Shown in pieces: positions 1 through 7,520 of a stretch of DNA of 64,000 nt. Origin of the DNA: Streptomyces violascens (GTDB lineage: Bacteria > Actinomycetota > Actinomycetes > Streptomycetales > Streptomycetaceae); the NCBI RefSeq assembly GCF_014649955.1, contig NZ_BMUA01000001.1:682001-746000 (forward strand), written 5' to 3'. Both the position numbers and the translations under genes were made by a program. A model generated the notes under the pieces. That model saw only the letters and a program-made list of their open reading frames with translations. It did no database searches and had not been told where the DNA came from. Each line of letters begins with the position of its first letter. The first letter of the stretch is position 1.

Positions 1-384
1 CCGGACGCGGGCCGGGATGCGGCCGTGCGCGCCGCCTTCGAGGGGCTGCTGCACATCCGCCGGGTCACGAATGCCTCGGGCCCCGCGCAGTGGGAGCGGC
101 TCCAGCCGGTGCGGGCGGTCGCGCTCGCCCTGGAGGCGGCGGGCATCGAACCGTCCGCCGTCGACGAGGACGGCAGGCGGTACGCCACCGGTTACCGCGT
201 CGGCGCCACCGAAGGGGCCACCGTCCGCGTCGAGTGGCTCGGCCCGCCCGGCAGCGGTGCCGAGTACGCGGCGAAGGAGTCGCTCCGGCGCTGCGCCGCC
301 GCGCTGCGGCCGCTGGGGTGGCTGGCGTTGGAGTACCGGGGGCCGCGCCGCCACCACTACCTCGAAGTCGAACCGGCGGGGTGA
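1..384 (+). CDS. Hypothetical protein, 5' end cut off by the window
   Basis: The reading frame is open from the first base and stops with TGA at 382-384, so the visible 127 codons are probably the C-terminal part of a longer protein; a GTG at 25 is the only early in-frame start. The protein is soluble-looking, Ala/Arg/Glu-rich, with no signal peptide or membrane segment, and ends in a short hydrophilic tail. I recognise no family. Forward-frame codon structure with G/C third positions supports it as real. Confidence 0.6.
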   Translation, partial: PDAGRDAAVRAAFEGLLHIRRVTNASGPAQWERLQPVRAVALALEAAGIEPSAVDEDGRRYATGYRVGATEGATVRVEWLGPPGSGAEYAAKESLRRCAAALRPLGWLALEYRGPRRHHYLEVEPAG

Positions 385-464
385 GGCGGGGCCGGTTCGC
401 GAGTCGCACCGGCTGCCGGTAGAGTGCCATGCTTGTTCGATTGCCCAGGGGCGACGGGGGAAGC

Positions 465-932
465 GTGAGCGCACAACTGCGGGACACAGCAAGCGAGTTG
501 GCGGAACTGCTGTGGCGGGAGCACACCTTGTACCGCGAGCGGTCGGGCAGTGTGGTCATCCGCGGGGCACATGTGGAGCGCTGGATCAGCCTCTCCCCCC
601 CCGGCGGCCAGGACCAGGTCCTCATCCGCGCGGGCCGGATCCTCGACGGGGGCACCACCGCCCCCGCCCGCTCGGAGGCGGTGGCCAGTCTCACCGTCGG
701 CACGAGTGAACTCGCCGCCGTCTGCCGGAGGCTGCTCGCCGAGACCGCGGCGGGACCCGCGCCACGGAGCGAACGGCCAAGACCCACCAGAGCCAGGAAG
801 GCCAAGGCGGCCAAGGGGGCCGGAAAGCCGGTGCGCAAAAGTCGGCACACCGGCCTGGCGTCCTGGCTGATCATCCTCGCCCTCGTCGGCGTCGTCGCCC
901 TCTTCGTACGCAACCTGGCAACGGCCTTCTGA
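465..932 (+). CDS. Small hypothetical protein with C-terminal membrane anchor
   Basis: 155 aa from the GTG at 465, chosen because a GGGGGA ribosome site sits just before it; an in-frame ATG at 429 lacks one. Residues 1-100 form a soluble domain with no recognised family. A Lys/Arg/Ala-rich linker around 100-128 follows, then a hydrophobic stretch at about 132-150 (WLIILALVGVVALFV), so the protein should be tail-anchored with its N-terminal domain in the cytoplasm. It lies 80 bp after the preceding gene on the same strand. Function unknown. Confidence 0.7.
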   Translation: MSAQLRDTASELAELLWREHTLYRERSGSVVIRGAHVERWISLSPPGGQDQVLIRAGRILDGGTTAPARSEAVASLTVGTSELAAVCRRLLAETAAGPAPRSERPRPTRARKAKAAKGAGKPVRKSRHTGLASWLIILALVGVVALFVRNLATAF

Positions 933-957
933 GGACCGGGCCGTCAGCGGGCCCCGC

Positions 958-1980
958 TCACACCGCTTCCGCCTCGATGAACGAGGCCGGTGACGGGGTC
1001 GGCAGGATGCGGTTCAGCTTGAACCCGGCCCGGCTGAAGAGGTCCTCGAACTCCTTGGCCGTGCGCTCCCTGCCGCTCACCAGCATCAGCATGATGACGT
1101 CCACCTCCACTGCCGGGTGCGGATCCCCGTTGTCGGGCAGGACCGCGTCGACCACGAGGAGCCGCTTGCCCGGGGCGGCGGCCCGGCGGATCGAGCCCAG
1201 AATGCGCAGGCAGTCCTCGTCGTTCCAGTCGTGCAGGATGCGCTTGAGCACGTAGAGGTCGCCGCCGGCCGGTACCTCCGTGAAGAAGTCGCCGCCCGCG
1301 ACGCTCCAGCGTCCGCGTACCTCCTCGGTGTCGAGCACATGGTCGGCCACGGTGTCCGGCTGGTCGAACAGCACGCCGGTCAGGGCGGGTTCCCGGCTGA
1401 GCACCGCGCGCAGGAATCCGCCCCGGCCGCCGCCGACGTCGACCACGGTGCCGCTGCCGGGGAACGGATAGCTCCCCGCGAGGAGGTCGTCGCCCTGGCC
1501 GGACATCTCGTTCATGCCGGCGTCGAAGAGGTGGCGGGCGGCGGGCGATCCTGCCAGATGGGCGAAGAAGGGGACCTTGTAGGCGGCCTCGAAGGGGGTC
1601 GTGCCGGTCCGCACCGCGTCCGGAAGTCCGTCGGCGGACCGGCGGAACATCTCGTCGGTGATCAACAGGGCCGCCGTGTGCTGCGAGCCGGGCACGTCCG
1701 TGCGCAGCGCCTGGCCCGCTTCGGTCAGCCCGAAGGTGCCCTTCTCGTCCTGGGTGAAGAGGCCGTGCATGGCGAGCAGACGCAGGACGCGCCGCAGGGA
1801 ATCGGCGTGCAGGCCGGCGCTCGCGGCGAGATCCTCGGCCGTGCGGGGGCCGTCGGCCAACTGGTCGGGGATGCGGTGCACGGCCACGGCGCGGACCGCC
1901 GCCGAGCAGACATGGCCGAAGAGGAGCTGGTTCAGCGGTGAGGGGGTGGGGTCGGTCGGATGGTCCGAGCTGGTCGCCAA
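958..1980 (-). CDS. SAM-dependent O-methyltransferase (plant-type/AcsO-MT family)
   Basis: 340 aa from a TTG start at 1980. That start has an AGGAG ribosome site seven bases upstream and leaves a protein of normal family length; the frame stays open to an ATG at 2142, but the extra 54 residues are encoded by promoter repeats. N-terminal winged-helix dimerisation domain (about 20-100), then a Rossmann domain with the SAM loop VVDVGGGRGGF (about 175), the acidic D-Q-P motif, and the LKRILHDWNDEDC segment containing the catalytic-base His typical of acetylserotonin-type and polyketide O-methyltransferases. Substrate unknown; it stands alone rather than in a biosynthetic cluster. Confidence 0.9.
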   Translation of the reverse strand: MATSSDHPTDPTPSPLNQLLFGHVCSAAVRAVAVHRIPDQLADGPRTAEDLAASAGLHADSLRRVLRLLAMHGLFTQDEKGTFGLTEAGQALRTDVPGSQHTAALLITDEMFRRSADGLPDAVRTGTTPFEAAYKVPFFAHLAGSPAARHLFDAGMNEMSGQGDDLLAGSYPFPGSGTVVDVGGGRGGFLRAVLSREPALTGVLFDQPDTVADHVLDTEEVRGRWSVAGGDFFTEVPAGGDLYVLKRILHDWNDEDCLRILGSIRRAAAPGKRLLVVDAVLPDNGDPHPAVEVDVIMLMLVSGRERTAKEFEDLFSRAGFKLNRILPTPSPASFIEAEAV

Positions 1981-2002
1981 CGGTCCGCTCCTGTCATTCG
2001 GA

Positions 2003-2065
2003 AGGTGTGCCTTCGTCACCGAGAGGCCTGCCGGTGCGGTGACGAAGAGGTGTGCCTTCGTCACC
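2003..2065. promoter_or_regulatory. Pair of 18-bp direct repeats with an internal inverted copy
   Basis: AGGTGTGCCTTCGTCACC occurs at 2003-2020 and again, identical, at 2048-2065 (45-bp period). GGTGACGAAG at 2038-2047 is the exact inverse of CTTCGTCACC at 2011-2020, so a 10-bp palindrome with a 17-nt loop lies between the copies. A degenerate third GTGCCTT occurs near 2075. The block lies just upstream of the TTG start of the O-methyltransferase and behaves like a tandem operator for an unidentified regulator. Confidence 0.55.
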
Positions 2066-2190
2066 GCACCGCGCGTGCCTTCCCATCGTCGCAGTGCGCG
2101 CCGCGCCCCGGTGTGTGTTTGCCCGGGGCGCGGGGGCGTCAAGTCGGCTTCCGGTCAGGGAGTGACAGACGGGGAGGTCAAAGACCGTAG

Positions 2191-2298
2191 GGCGACGAGC
2201 TCTTCGAGTACACCTGCGACCGCGTCGGAACCCTGCCCGGCGTCGAGGCCAGGGAAGTCGGTCCTGTCCTGCGCCGGATCAAGCAGGCCGGAAGCCGG
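2191..2298 (+). pseudogene. Remnant of an Lrp/AsnC regulator C-terminus
   Basis: The frame after the stop at 2188-2190 encodes about 35 residues including RVGTLPGVEAREVGPVLRR and IKQAGS. That pattern matches the last helix/strand of Streptomyces Lrp/AsnC regulators (LPGV...E-VAPVLRRVKQAG). No start codon or HTH domain precedes it. The frame runs without a stop into the PPOX gene at 2377, but nothing suggests translation of the upstream part. Seen: the peptide pattern. Inferred: a gene eroded to its tail. Confidence 0.45.
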
Positions 2299-2376
2299 GA
2301 GGAAGTCGACCCTCCGCGATGGGCACTCACCTGCTACAAAGGCCTCCCACCCGCTCGCGAGTTCAAGGATGGCGTC

Positions 2377-2763
2377 ATGAGTGCCGACGTGCTGGACCGG
2401 CTCGGCGCCGGTAAGTACCTCCTGGTCACGACCTACAAGAAGGACGGCACGGCCGTCGCCACCCCGGTGTGGGTCGTCCGGGACGGCGACGCCCTGGTGA
2501 TCTGGACGGTCGCCGACTCCTGGAAGGTCAAGCGCATCCGCAACCGGCCCGGGATTCTCGCCGGGCCCTGCGACGTGCGCGGCAACCCCACGGGCGAGCA
2601 GTACCCGGCGACCGCCGTGATCTGCGACGCGGCCGCCACCGACGCCTGCCGGGCGCTGCTGCGCCGCAAGTACGGGGTGCTCGGACGGCTCACCCTGCTC
2701 GCAAGCCGGCTGCGGCGCGGCACGAGCGGCACGGTGGCCGTCCGGATCACCCTCGACGCCTGA
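2377..2763 (+). CDS. PPOX-class, probably F420-dependent, oxidoreductase
   Basis: 128 aa, the usual length for small single-domain split-barrel flavin/F420 enzymes. The N-terminal pattern YLLVTTYKKDGTAVATPVW followed by the WTVADSWKVKRIRNRP strand-turn is characteristic of the pyridoxamine-5'-phosphate-oxidase-like family that Streptomyces uses with F420 or FMN. No signal peptide; cytoplasmic. An AAGGA ribosome site precedes ATG 2377. It converges on the beta-helix exoprotein gene with 9 bp between stops. Substrate not predictable. Confidence 0.88.
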   Translation: MSADVLDRLGAGKYLLVTTYKKDGTAVATPVWVVRDGDALVIWTVADSWKVKRIRNRPGILAGPCDVRGNPTGEQYPATAVICDAAATDACRALLRRKYGVLGRLTLLASRLRRGTSGTVAVRITLDA

Positions 2764-2772
2764 TCGGGTTCC

Positions 2773-4989
2773 TCACGGCCCCGAGACCAGGTCGGCCACA
2801 TTGTTCGCGGAGTTGGAGGGTCCTCCGCTGTTGTTGATGACATGGCCGATGGTTCCGGTGCCGCCGAGGGAGACCGTCACCATGTCGTGGAAGCGGACCC
2901 CGGACGCGGTGGGTGCCTCGAAGGCCCGGTCGGCGACCACCGAGGGGTCGGCGCTGAAGTAGCAGTAGCTGCCGAGCCCCCAGGCTTCGTGGCTGGTCAC
3001 ATTGCTCGCGACCTTGTACGCGTCGTAGCCGCGCGTGGAGCCGTTCATCCAGGAACCCTGGCCGGGCGGGTCGTAGGGCATCTCGTTCTGGAAGAAGTAG
3101 GTGCGGCCTCCGTTTCCGTTCCAGATGACCTGGTGCTGCTGGTAGTGCTCGACGAAGAGGCCGTACATGGTGACGTTGTTCCCGTTCACGGTCAGCCCGT
3201 TGGCGGCGGTGTTGCTGGTCCAGCCGACGCCGCTGCCGTGGTCGGCCCGCCACAGCCACATGTGGTCGCCGATGACGTCCGAGCTGTTCACGACGAGGCT
3301 CTGGGTCGCCCTGCCGACGCCGGCGCCGCCGATGCGGAAGAACACGTCGTGCAGTGAGGTCGGGTCGGCGCTGTGCCGGGCGGCCGCGCCGTTCGGACCG
3401 ACCCGCATCAGCGTCCCCGAGTTGGTGGTGCCCGCGTCGATGAGGAGACCGGCCACGTTCACGCCGTCCACGTCGGCCACATCCATCGCGGTGATGCCGT
3501 TGTCGGGGACGAGGGTGGCAAGTCCCAGGCCGAGCACGACGGTGTCCGGACGGGTTACGTCCAGGGTCTGGTCGAGGTGGTAGACACCGGGTGTGAACAG
3601 CAGGTTCTTGCCCTGGGCGAGGGCCTGGTTGATGTCACCGGCGGTGGCGCCCGGCTTCACTATGTAGAAGGTGTCGATGCCCAGCGAGCTGCCGGGCTGG
3701 TTGCCGCCCGCCCACGTCGTGCCCTGGGTGTTGGTCCGCAGGGCGGGCACGAACACCTTGTACGCGCCCGCGCCGTCCACGTACAGGAAGGGCTTCTCGC
3801 GGGTCACGGGTGACTGGGCGACCGTGGTGTAGGGCGGGTTGGGGAAGGTGTTGGCGGGGGCGTTGACGTCACCGACGAACACCATGTTCCAGTTGGCGCC
3901 GTTCCAGCTGCCCCATTGCGTGTTGCGCGAGAGCCACTGCTGCTGCGAGCCGGACCGCACCTGTCCGTCGATCTTCGAGTCGGCGATCAAGCCGCCGCTC
4001 GACCAGCCGCCGTCGTCGAGCTGGAGGTCGCCGCGTACGTGCATGCGGCGGTAGGGGGCGGCCTGCGACACGGCCCAGCGGTCGCCGCCGCCGGTGGGGT
4101 TGACCGAGAGGTTCTCGGCGGAGCGCCAGAAGTTCTGGGTGGCGTTGCCCTGGAACCAGTCGGCTTCGGCGTGCACGGCGCCGTTGATGGTGACGTCGTC
4201 GGGCGAGAGGCCGAGCCCCGCGACCTGGGTGTAGAAGCCGACGTTGGCGTCGGCGGAGTACGTGCCGGGCTTGAAGAGCAGGGCGTAGCGCTGCGCGCCG
4301 AACTGGTTCTTCTCCTGCTGGGCGAAGACCTGGTTGAGTCGGCCCTGGATGGCGGAGGCGGACATCGACGGGTCGAAGACGGTGACGTTCGGGCCGAAGT
4401 CCGGTGTCCCTGATGGCGGTTGGGGGTCGCCCGAGGCGTCCAGGCCGAAGGACTGGGCCGCGGTTCCGTTGCAGGCGTACTGCTGGATGCGGGCGCCGTC
4501 CGCGGTCGAGGCGCCCGGCACGTCCAGGCACTTGCCGCTGTTGCGGTTGACGAAGTGGTAGGTGCCGCCCGCCTCTTGGACCGGCAGCCACTGCTGGTTG
4601 GCGCCGCCGCCGTACGACCACAGCTGGACCAGGGCAGAGTCGGCGGTCGAGACGTCCGTGACGTCCCACGCCTTGCTCGCGTTGCGGTTGTCGACCCGCA
4701 CGTAGCCGTCGCCGGTCGGCTGGAACTGCCACTGCTGTGCGGTGCTCGCGTTGCAGGCGTACTGCTGGACCGCCGTGCCGTCGGCGGTGCCCGCCGCGGC
4801 CGCGTCCACGCACTTGCCGCTGTGCTTGGCGGCCACCGTCACCCAGCCCGTCGGCAGCGCGTCGGCGTGCGCGGTGGGGGCGAGGGCGGTCGCGGAGACG
4901 AGGGAGGCGAGCAGCGCGCCGAGGGCGAGCAGCGGGGTGGTCCGGGTTCTGGGGTGCGGGAGCCGGGTGGGGGATCCGGAAGTTCTCAT
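2773..4989 (-). CDS. Secreted ricin-type lectin / right-handed beta-helix protein
   Basis: 738 aa from ATG 4989 (AGGA seven bases upstream; an ATG at 5016 is less likely). Basic N-terminus, hydrophobic core and an A-H-A cleavage region near residue 43 form a Sec signal peptide. Residues about 48-185 are a ricin-B lectin domain with repeated Q-x-W and GKC-D motifs. The remainder is two pectate-lyase-like beta-helix halves, each opening with an F-K/T-P-G-x-Y strand (LLFKPGTYSAD; LLFTPGVYHLD), an arrangement seen in GH55-like enzymes. Relatives are often mislabelled adenylyl cyclase or coagulation factor 5/8; no cyclase motif is visible. Likely binds and perhaps cleaves an extracellular polysaccharide, but the activity is unproven. 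Confidence 0.85.
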   Translation of the reverse strand: MRTSGSPTRLPHPRTRTTPLLALGALLASLVSATALAPTAHADALPTGWVTVAAKHSGKCVDAAAAGTADGTAVQQYACNASTAQQWQFQPTGDGYVRVDNRNASKAWDVTDVSTADSALVQLWSYGGGANQQWLPVQEAGGTYHFVNRNSGKCLDVPGASTADGARIQQYACNGTAAQSFGLDASGDPQPPSGTPDFGPNVTVFDPSMSASAIQGRLNQVFAQQEKNQFGAQRYALLFKPGTYSADANVGFYTQVAGLGLSPDDVTINGAVHAEADWFQGNATQNFWRSAENLSVNPTGGGDRWAVSQAAPYRRMHVRGDLQLDDGGWSSGGLIADSKIDGQVRSGSQQQWLSRNTQWGSWNGANWNMVFVGDVNAPANTFPNPPYTTVAQSPVTREKPFLYVDGAGAYKVFVPALRTNTQGTTWAGGNQPGSSLGIDTFYIVKPGATAGDINQALAQGKNLLFTPGVYHLDQTLDVTRPDTVVLGLGLATLVPDNGITAMDVADVDGVNVAGLLIDAGTTNSGTLMRVGPNGAAARHSADPTSLHDVFFRIGGAGVGRATQSLVVNSSDVIGDHMWLWRADHGSGVGWTSNTAANGLTVNGNNVTMYGLFVEHYQQHQVIWNGNGGRTYFFQNEMPYDPPGQGSWMNGSTRGYDAYKVASNVTSHEAWGLGSYCYFSADPSVVADRAFEAPTASGVRFHDMVTVSLGGTGTIGHVINNSGGPSNSANNVADLVSGP

Positions 4990-5061
4990 ACGTCCATCCT
5001 GTACCGCGCGGTGCACGGAGTAAGTGGGGGGTGTACGGGAGGAGTTACGAGGTGCGGGAGG

Positions 5062-5077
5062 GCGTCACAAGTGACGC
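5062..5077. promoter_or_regulatory. 16-bp inverted repeat between divergent genes
   Basis: GCGTCAC-AA-GTGACGC is a perfect 7-bp inverted repeat 73 bp upstream of the beta-helix exoprotein gene and 150 bp upstream of the lipoprotein gene. Size and position fit an operator for a dimeric repressor of the exoprotein gene. The cognate regulator is unknown. Confidence 0.4.
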
Positions 5078-5227
5078 GAGGGGTTCACGGCTTTCTTCAA
5101 GGTGTGAAGTTAGGAGTCCCTGGCGGGCCCGTCAAGAGTTCAGGTACGGAAGAAGTTCCGGTACGCGGGACGGGCGGCTGGTAGCTTGACGCGTCCGGAA
5201 ATCGCGTTCACAAGGGGACGATCAGCA

Positions 5228-5710
5228 GTGCACAGGTTCTTGCGTACCACCGGCCTCGCCTCCATGGGGCTCGCCGGTGTCCTTCTCGTCTCGGGGTGCA
5301 GCGGCGGCTCGGACAAGGCCTCCGACGAGCCGCCGTCGGGCAAGGGGCCGGCGGCGAGCAGCTCGCCCGCGAAGACGCCCGCCGGGCCGGGTTCATCAAC
5401 TCCCGGTCAGGGCACGGGACATGCCACCCCGCCCGCGACCGGCGGCAGCGTCGACGGCGACTGGGTCGCCGTGACCCAGGGCAAGCCCGTCGCCCTCGTC
5501 GTCAAGGGCAAGAACGCGTCCGTACTCGGCGAGCACCTGTGCAGCGGAACGGCGAACAGCGCCGCCGGTTCGGCGACGCTGCTGCTCACGTGCCCGGACG
5601 GCAACACGGCCCGCACCAAGGGCACGGCCAGGCTCAACGGCTCCACCCTGGAGGTCACTTGGTCCGGCGGAGGCAAGGACGAGTTCACCCGGAACAAGAC
5701 GTCCCGCTGA
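5228..5710 (+). CDS. Small secreted lipoprotein
   Basis: 160 aa from GTG 5228, chosen for the AGGGGA site nine bases upstream; the frame opens at 5186 but those residues would spoil the signal peptide. Type II signal peptide ends in the lipobox VSG-C at residue 25. A Ser/Pro/Gly-rich linker follows (about 26-78), then a compact C-terminal domain of about 80 residues with two Cys (EHLCSG; LLTCPDG) that probably form a disulfide. Attached to the outer face of the membrane. No recognised family. Confidence 0.8.
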   Translation: MHRFLRTTGLASMGLAGVLLVSGCSGGSDKASDEPPSGKGPAASSSPAKTPAGPGSSTPGQGTGHATPPATGGSVDGDWVAVTQGKPVALVVKGKNASVLGEHLCSGTANSAAGSATLLLTCPDGNTARTKGTARLNGSTLEVTWSGGGKDEFTRNKTSR

Positions 5711-5729
5711 GGCGCCTGCCTCCAGGCGC

Positions 5730-6938
5730 TCAGGCGTCGGCGAGCCGGACCTCTCGGGAGGCATGAACTCCCGTATGCAGAGCAGGAGTTGAGAGCTCGG
5801 AGCCGAGCGCCCGGTCGAGGTCGCGCCACAGGTCCTCGACGTCCTCCAGGCCGACCGACATGCGCAGCAGGCGGTCGCTGACGCCGGAGGAGGCGCGGTC
5901 GTCCTCGGGCACGATGCGGTGGCTGATCGACGCCGGGTGCTGGATGAGGGAGTCGACGCTGCCGAGGCTGACGGCCGGGGTGATCAGGCGGACCCGGGCG
6001 ATCACGTCGTGCGGGTCGGTGAGCGTCTCGAAGGCCACCATGGCACCGCCCACCTTCGGGTAGTGGACGCGCAGCACGCGGGGGTCGGCGGCCAGGCGCG
6101 CCACGAGTTCGGCCGCGGTCGCCGACGCGGCACGCACCCGGACGGGCAGGGTCGCGAGGCCCCTCAGCAGCAGGTAGCCGGCGAGCGGGTGCAGGACGCC
6201 ACCGGTGGCGAAGCGGATCTGGCGCAGCCGGCGGGCGAAGGCCTCGTCGCAGGCGACGACCCCGCCGAGTACGTCGCCGTGGCCGCCGAGGTACTTGGTC
6301 GCGCTGTGCAGCACGAGGCGGGCGCCGCTGTGGGCGGGGCGCTGGAGCACCGGGGTCGCGAACGTGTTGTCGACGAGCAGCGGCACCGTGCCGCAGGCCT
6401 CGGCGAGTGCCTCCAGGTCGACCTCGGCGAGAGTCGGGTTGGCCGGGCTCTCCACCATGACCAGGGCGGTGTCGGGACGGATCGCGTCCGCGACGCCCGC
6501 CGGGTCGGTCCAGGTGACCTCGCTGCCGAGGAGCCCGGCGGTCAGGAGGTGGTCGCTGCATCCGTAGAGCGGGCGTACGGCGACGACGTGGCGCAGGCCC
6601 GTGGCGTGCTGGGCGAGCAGGACGGCGGACAGGGCCGCCATTCCGCTGGCGAAGGCGACGGCCGCCTCGGTGTCCTCCAGGCGGGCCAGGGCCGCCTCGA
6701 AGCGGGCGACGGTGGGGTTGCCGAGCCGGCCGTAGACCGGCGGGCCCTCGGGCGCCTCGCCGGTCGCGGCGAAGGCGTCGATACGGGCCGCTTCGCCCCT
6801 GCTGTCGTACGAGGGGTAGGTGGTCGACAGGTCGATCGGCGGGGCGTGCAGGCCGAGGGCGGCGAGGTCTTCGCGGCCCGCGTGCACGGCGAGGGTGTCC
6901 ACGGCTTCGGCGTCCACGGGTGTGGTGTCGGCGTCCAT
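5730..6938 (-). CDS. Cys/Met-metabolism PLP-dependent enzyme (cystathionine/methionine gamma-lyase type)
   Basis: 402 aa from ATG 6938, the normal length for this fold-type I family. Diagnostic motifs are the YGRLGNPT substrate/PLP-phosphate loop, FASGMAA, the cofactor-binding [10 protein letters not shown] aspartate, and [11 protein letters not shown] carrying the Schiff-base lysine (about residue 207). The family splits or joins sulfur amino acids via gamma- or beta-elimination/replacement. The divergently transcribed Lrp-type regulator 59 bp away suggests an amino-acid-induced catabolic lyase, such as methionine gamma-lyase, rather than a biosynthetic synthase; that choice is inference. 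Confidence 0.9.
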   Translation of the reverse strand: MDADTTPVDAEAVDTLAVHAGREDLAALGLHAPPIDLSTTYPSYDSRGEAARIDAFAATGEAPEGPPVYGRLGNPTVARFEAALARLEDTEAAVAFASGMAALSAVLLAQHATGLRHVVAVRPLYGCSDHLLTAGLLGSEVTWTDPAGVADAIRPDTALVMVESPANPTLAEVDLEALAEACGTVPLLVDNTFATPVLQRPAHSGARLVLHSATKYLGGHGDVLGGVVACDEAFARRLRQIRFATGGVLHPLAGYLLLRGLATLPVRVRAASATAAELVARLAADPRVLRVHYPKVGGAMVAFETLTDPHDVIARVRLITPAVSLGSVDSLIQHPASISHRIVPEDDRASSGVSDRLLRMSVGLEDVEDLWRDLDRALGSELSTPALHTGVHASREVRLADA

Positions 6939-6997
6939 GCGCCCACTGTGAACAGTCACCGGGCCCCGGGAGCCGTACGCCGTGTTACGTTCGGGCC

Positions 6998-7471
6998 ATG
7001 GCTGAATCCGTCGTACTGGACCCGGTGGATCTGCACATTCTGCGCCTTCTGCAGAACGATGCCCGCACGACCTACCGCGATCTCGCCGCCGAGGTCGGTG
7101 TGGCGCCCTCCACCTGCCTGGACCGTGTCGCACGGCTGCGGCGCACCGGGGTGATCCTCGGCTATCAGCTGCGCGTGGATCCGGCCAAGCTGGGCCGGGG
7201 GCTGCAGGCGCTCCTTTCCGTGCAGGTGCGGCCGCACCGGCGCGATCTGATCGGTCCGTTCGTGGAGCGGGTCAGGGCGCTGCCGGAATCGCGGTCGCTG
7301 TTCCATCTGACCGGGCCCGACGACTATCTGGTGCATGTGACCGTCGCCGACACGGCGGATCTCCAGCGGCTCGTCCTGGACGAGTTCACCTCACGGCCGG
7401 AGGTGGCCCGGGTGGAGACCCGGCTGATCTTCCAGCAGTGGGACTGCGGGCCACTGCTGCCACCGGCCTAG
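6998..7471 (+). CDS. Lrp/AsnC family transcriptional regulator
   Basis: 157 aa from ATG 6998. N-terminal AsnC HTH (about 8-60: LDPVDLHILRLLQNDARTTY then VAPSTCLDRVARLR) and a C-terminal RAM/ligand-binding domain (about 75-150) with GPDDYLVHVTVADTADL. Such proteins form octamers that sense an amino acid. Its start faces that of the PLP enzyme across 59 bp, so it most likely controls that gene and itself. Confidence 0.93.
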   Translation: MAESVVLDPVDLHILRLLQNDARTTYRDLAAEVGVAPSTCLDRVARLRRTGVILGYQLRVDPAKLGRGLQALLSVQVRPHRRDLIGPFVERVRALPESRSLFHLTGPDDYLVHVTVADTADLQRLVLDEFTSRPEVARVETRLIFQQWDCGPLLPPA

Positions 7472-7512
7472 GACCGGCTCCGGGCCACCGTGCGGGAGGC
7501 CCGGAACCGGTC
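7472..7512. terminator. Bidirectional terminator hairpin
   Basis: A 15-bp stem (GACCGGCTCCGGGCC against GGCCCGGAACCGGTC, one mismatch) with an 11-nt loop starts directly after the Lrp stop codon and ends 9 bp before the stop of the convergent choline oxidase gene. It would serve both transcripts. Confidence 0.75.
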
Positions 7513-7520
7513 GGCGGGGG

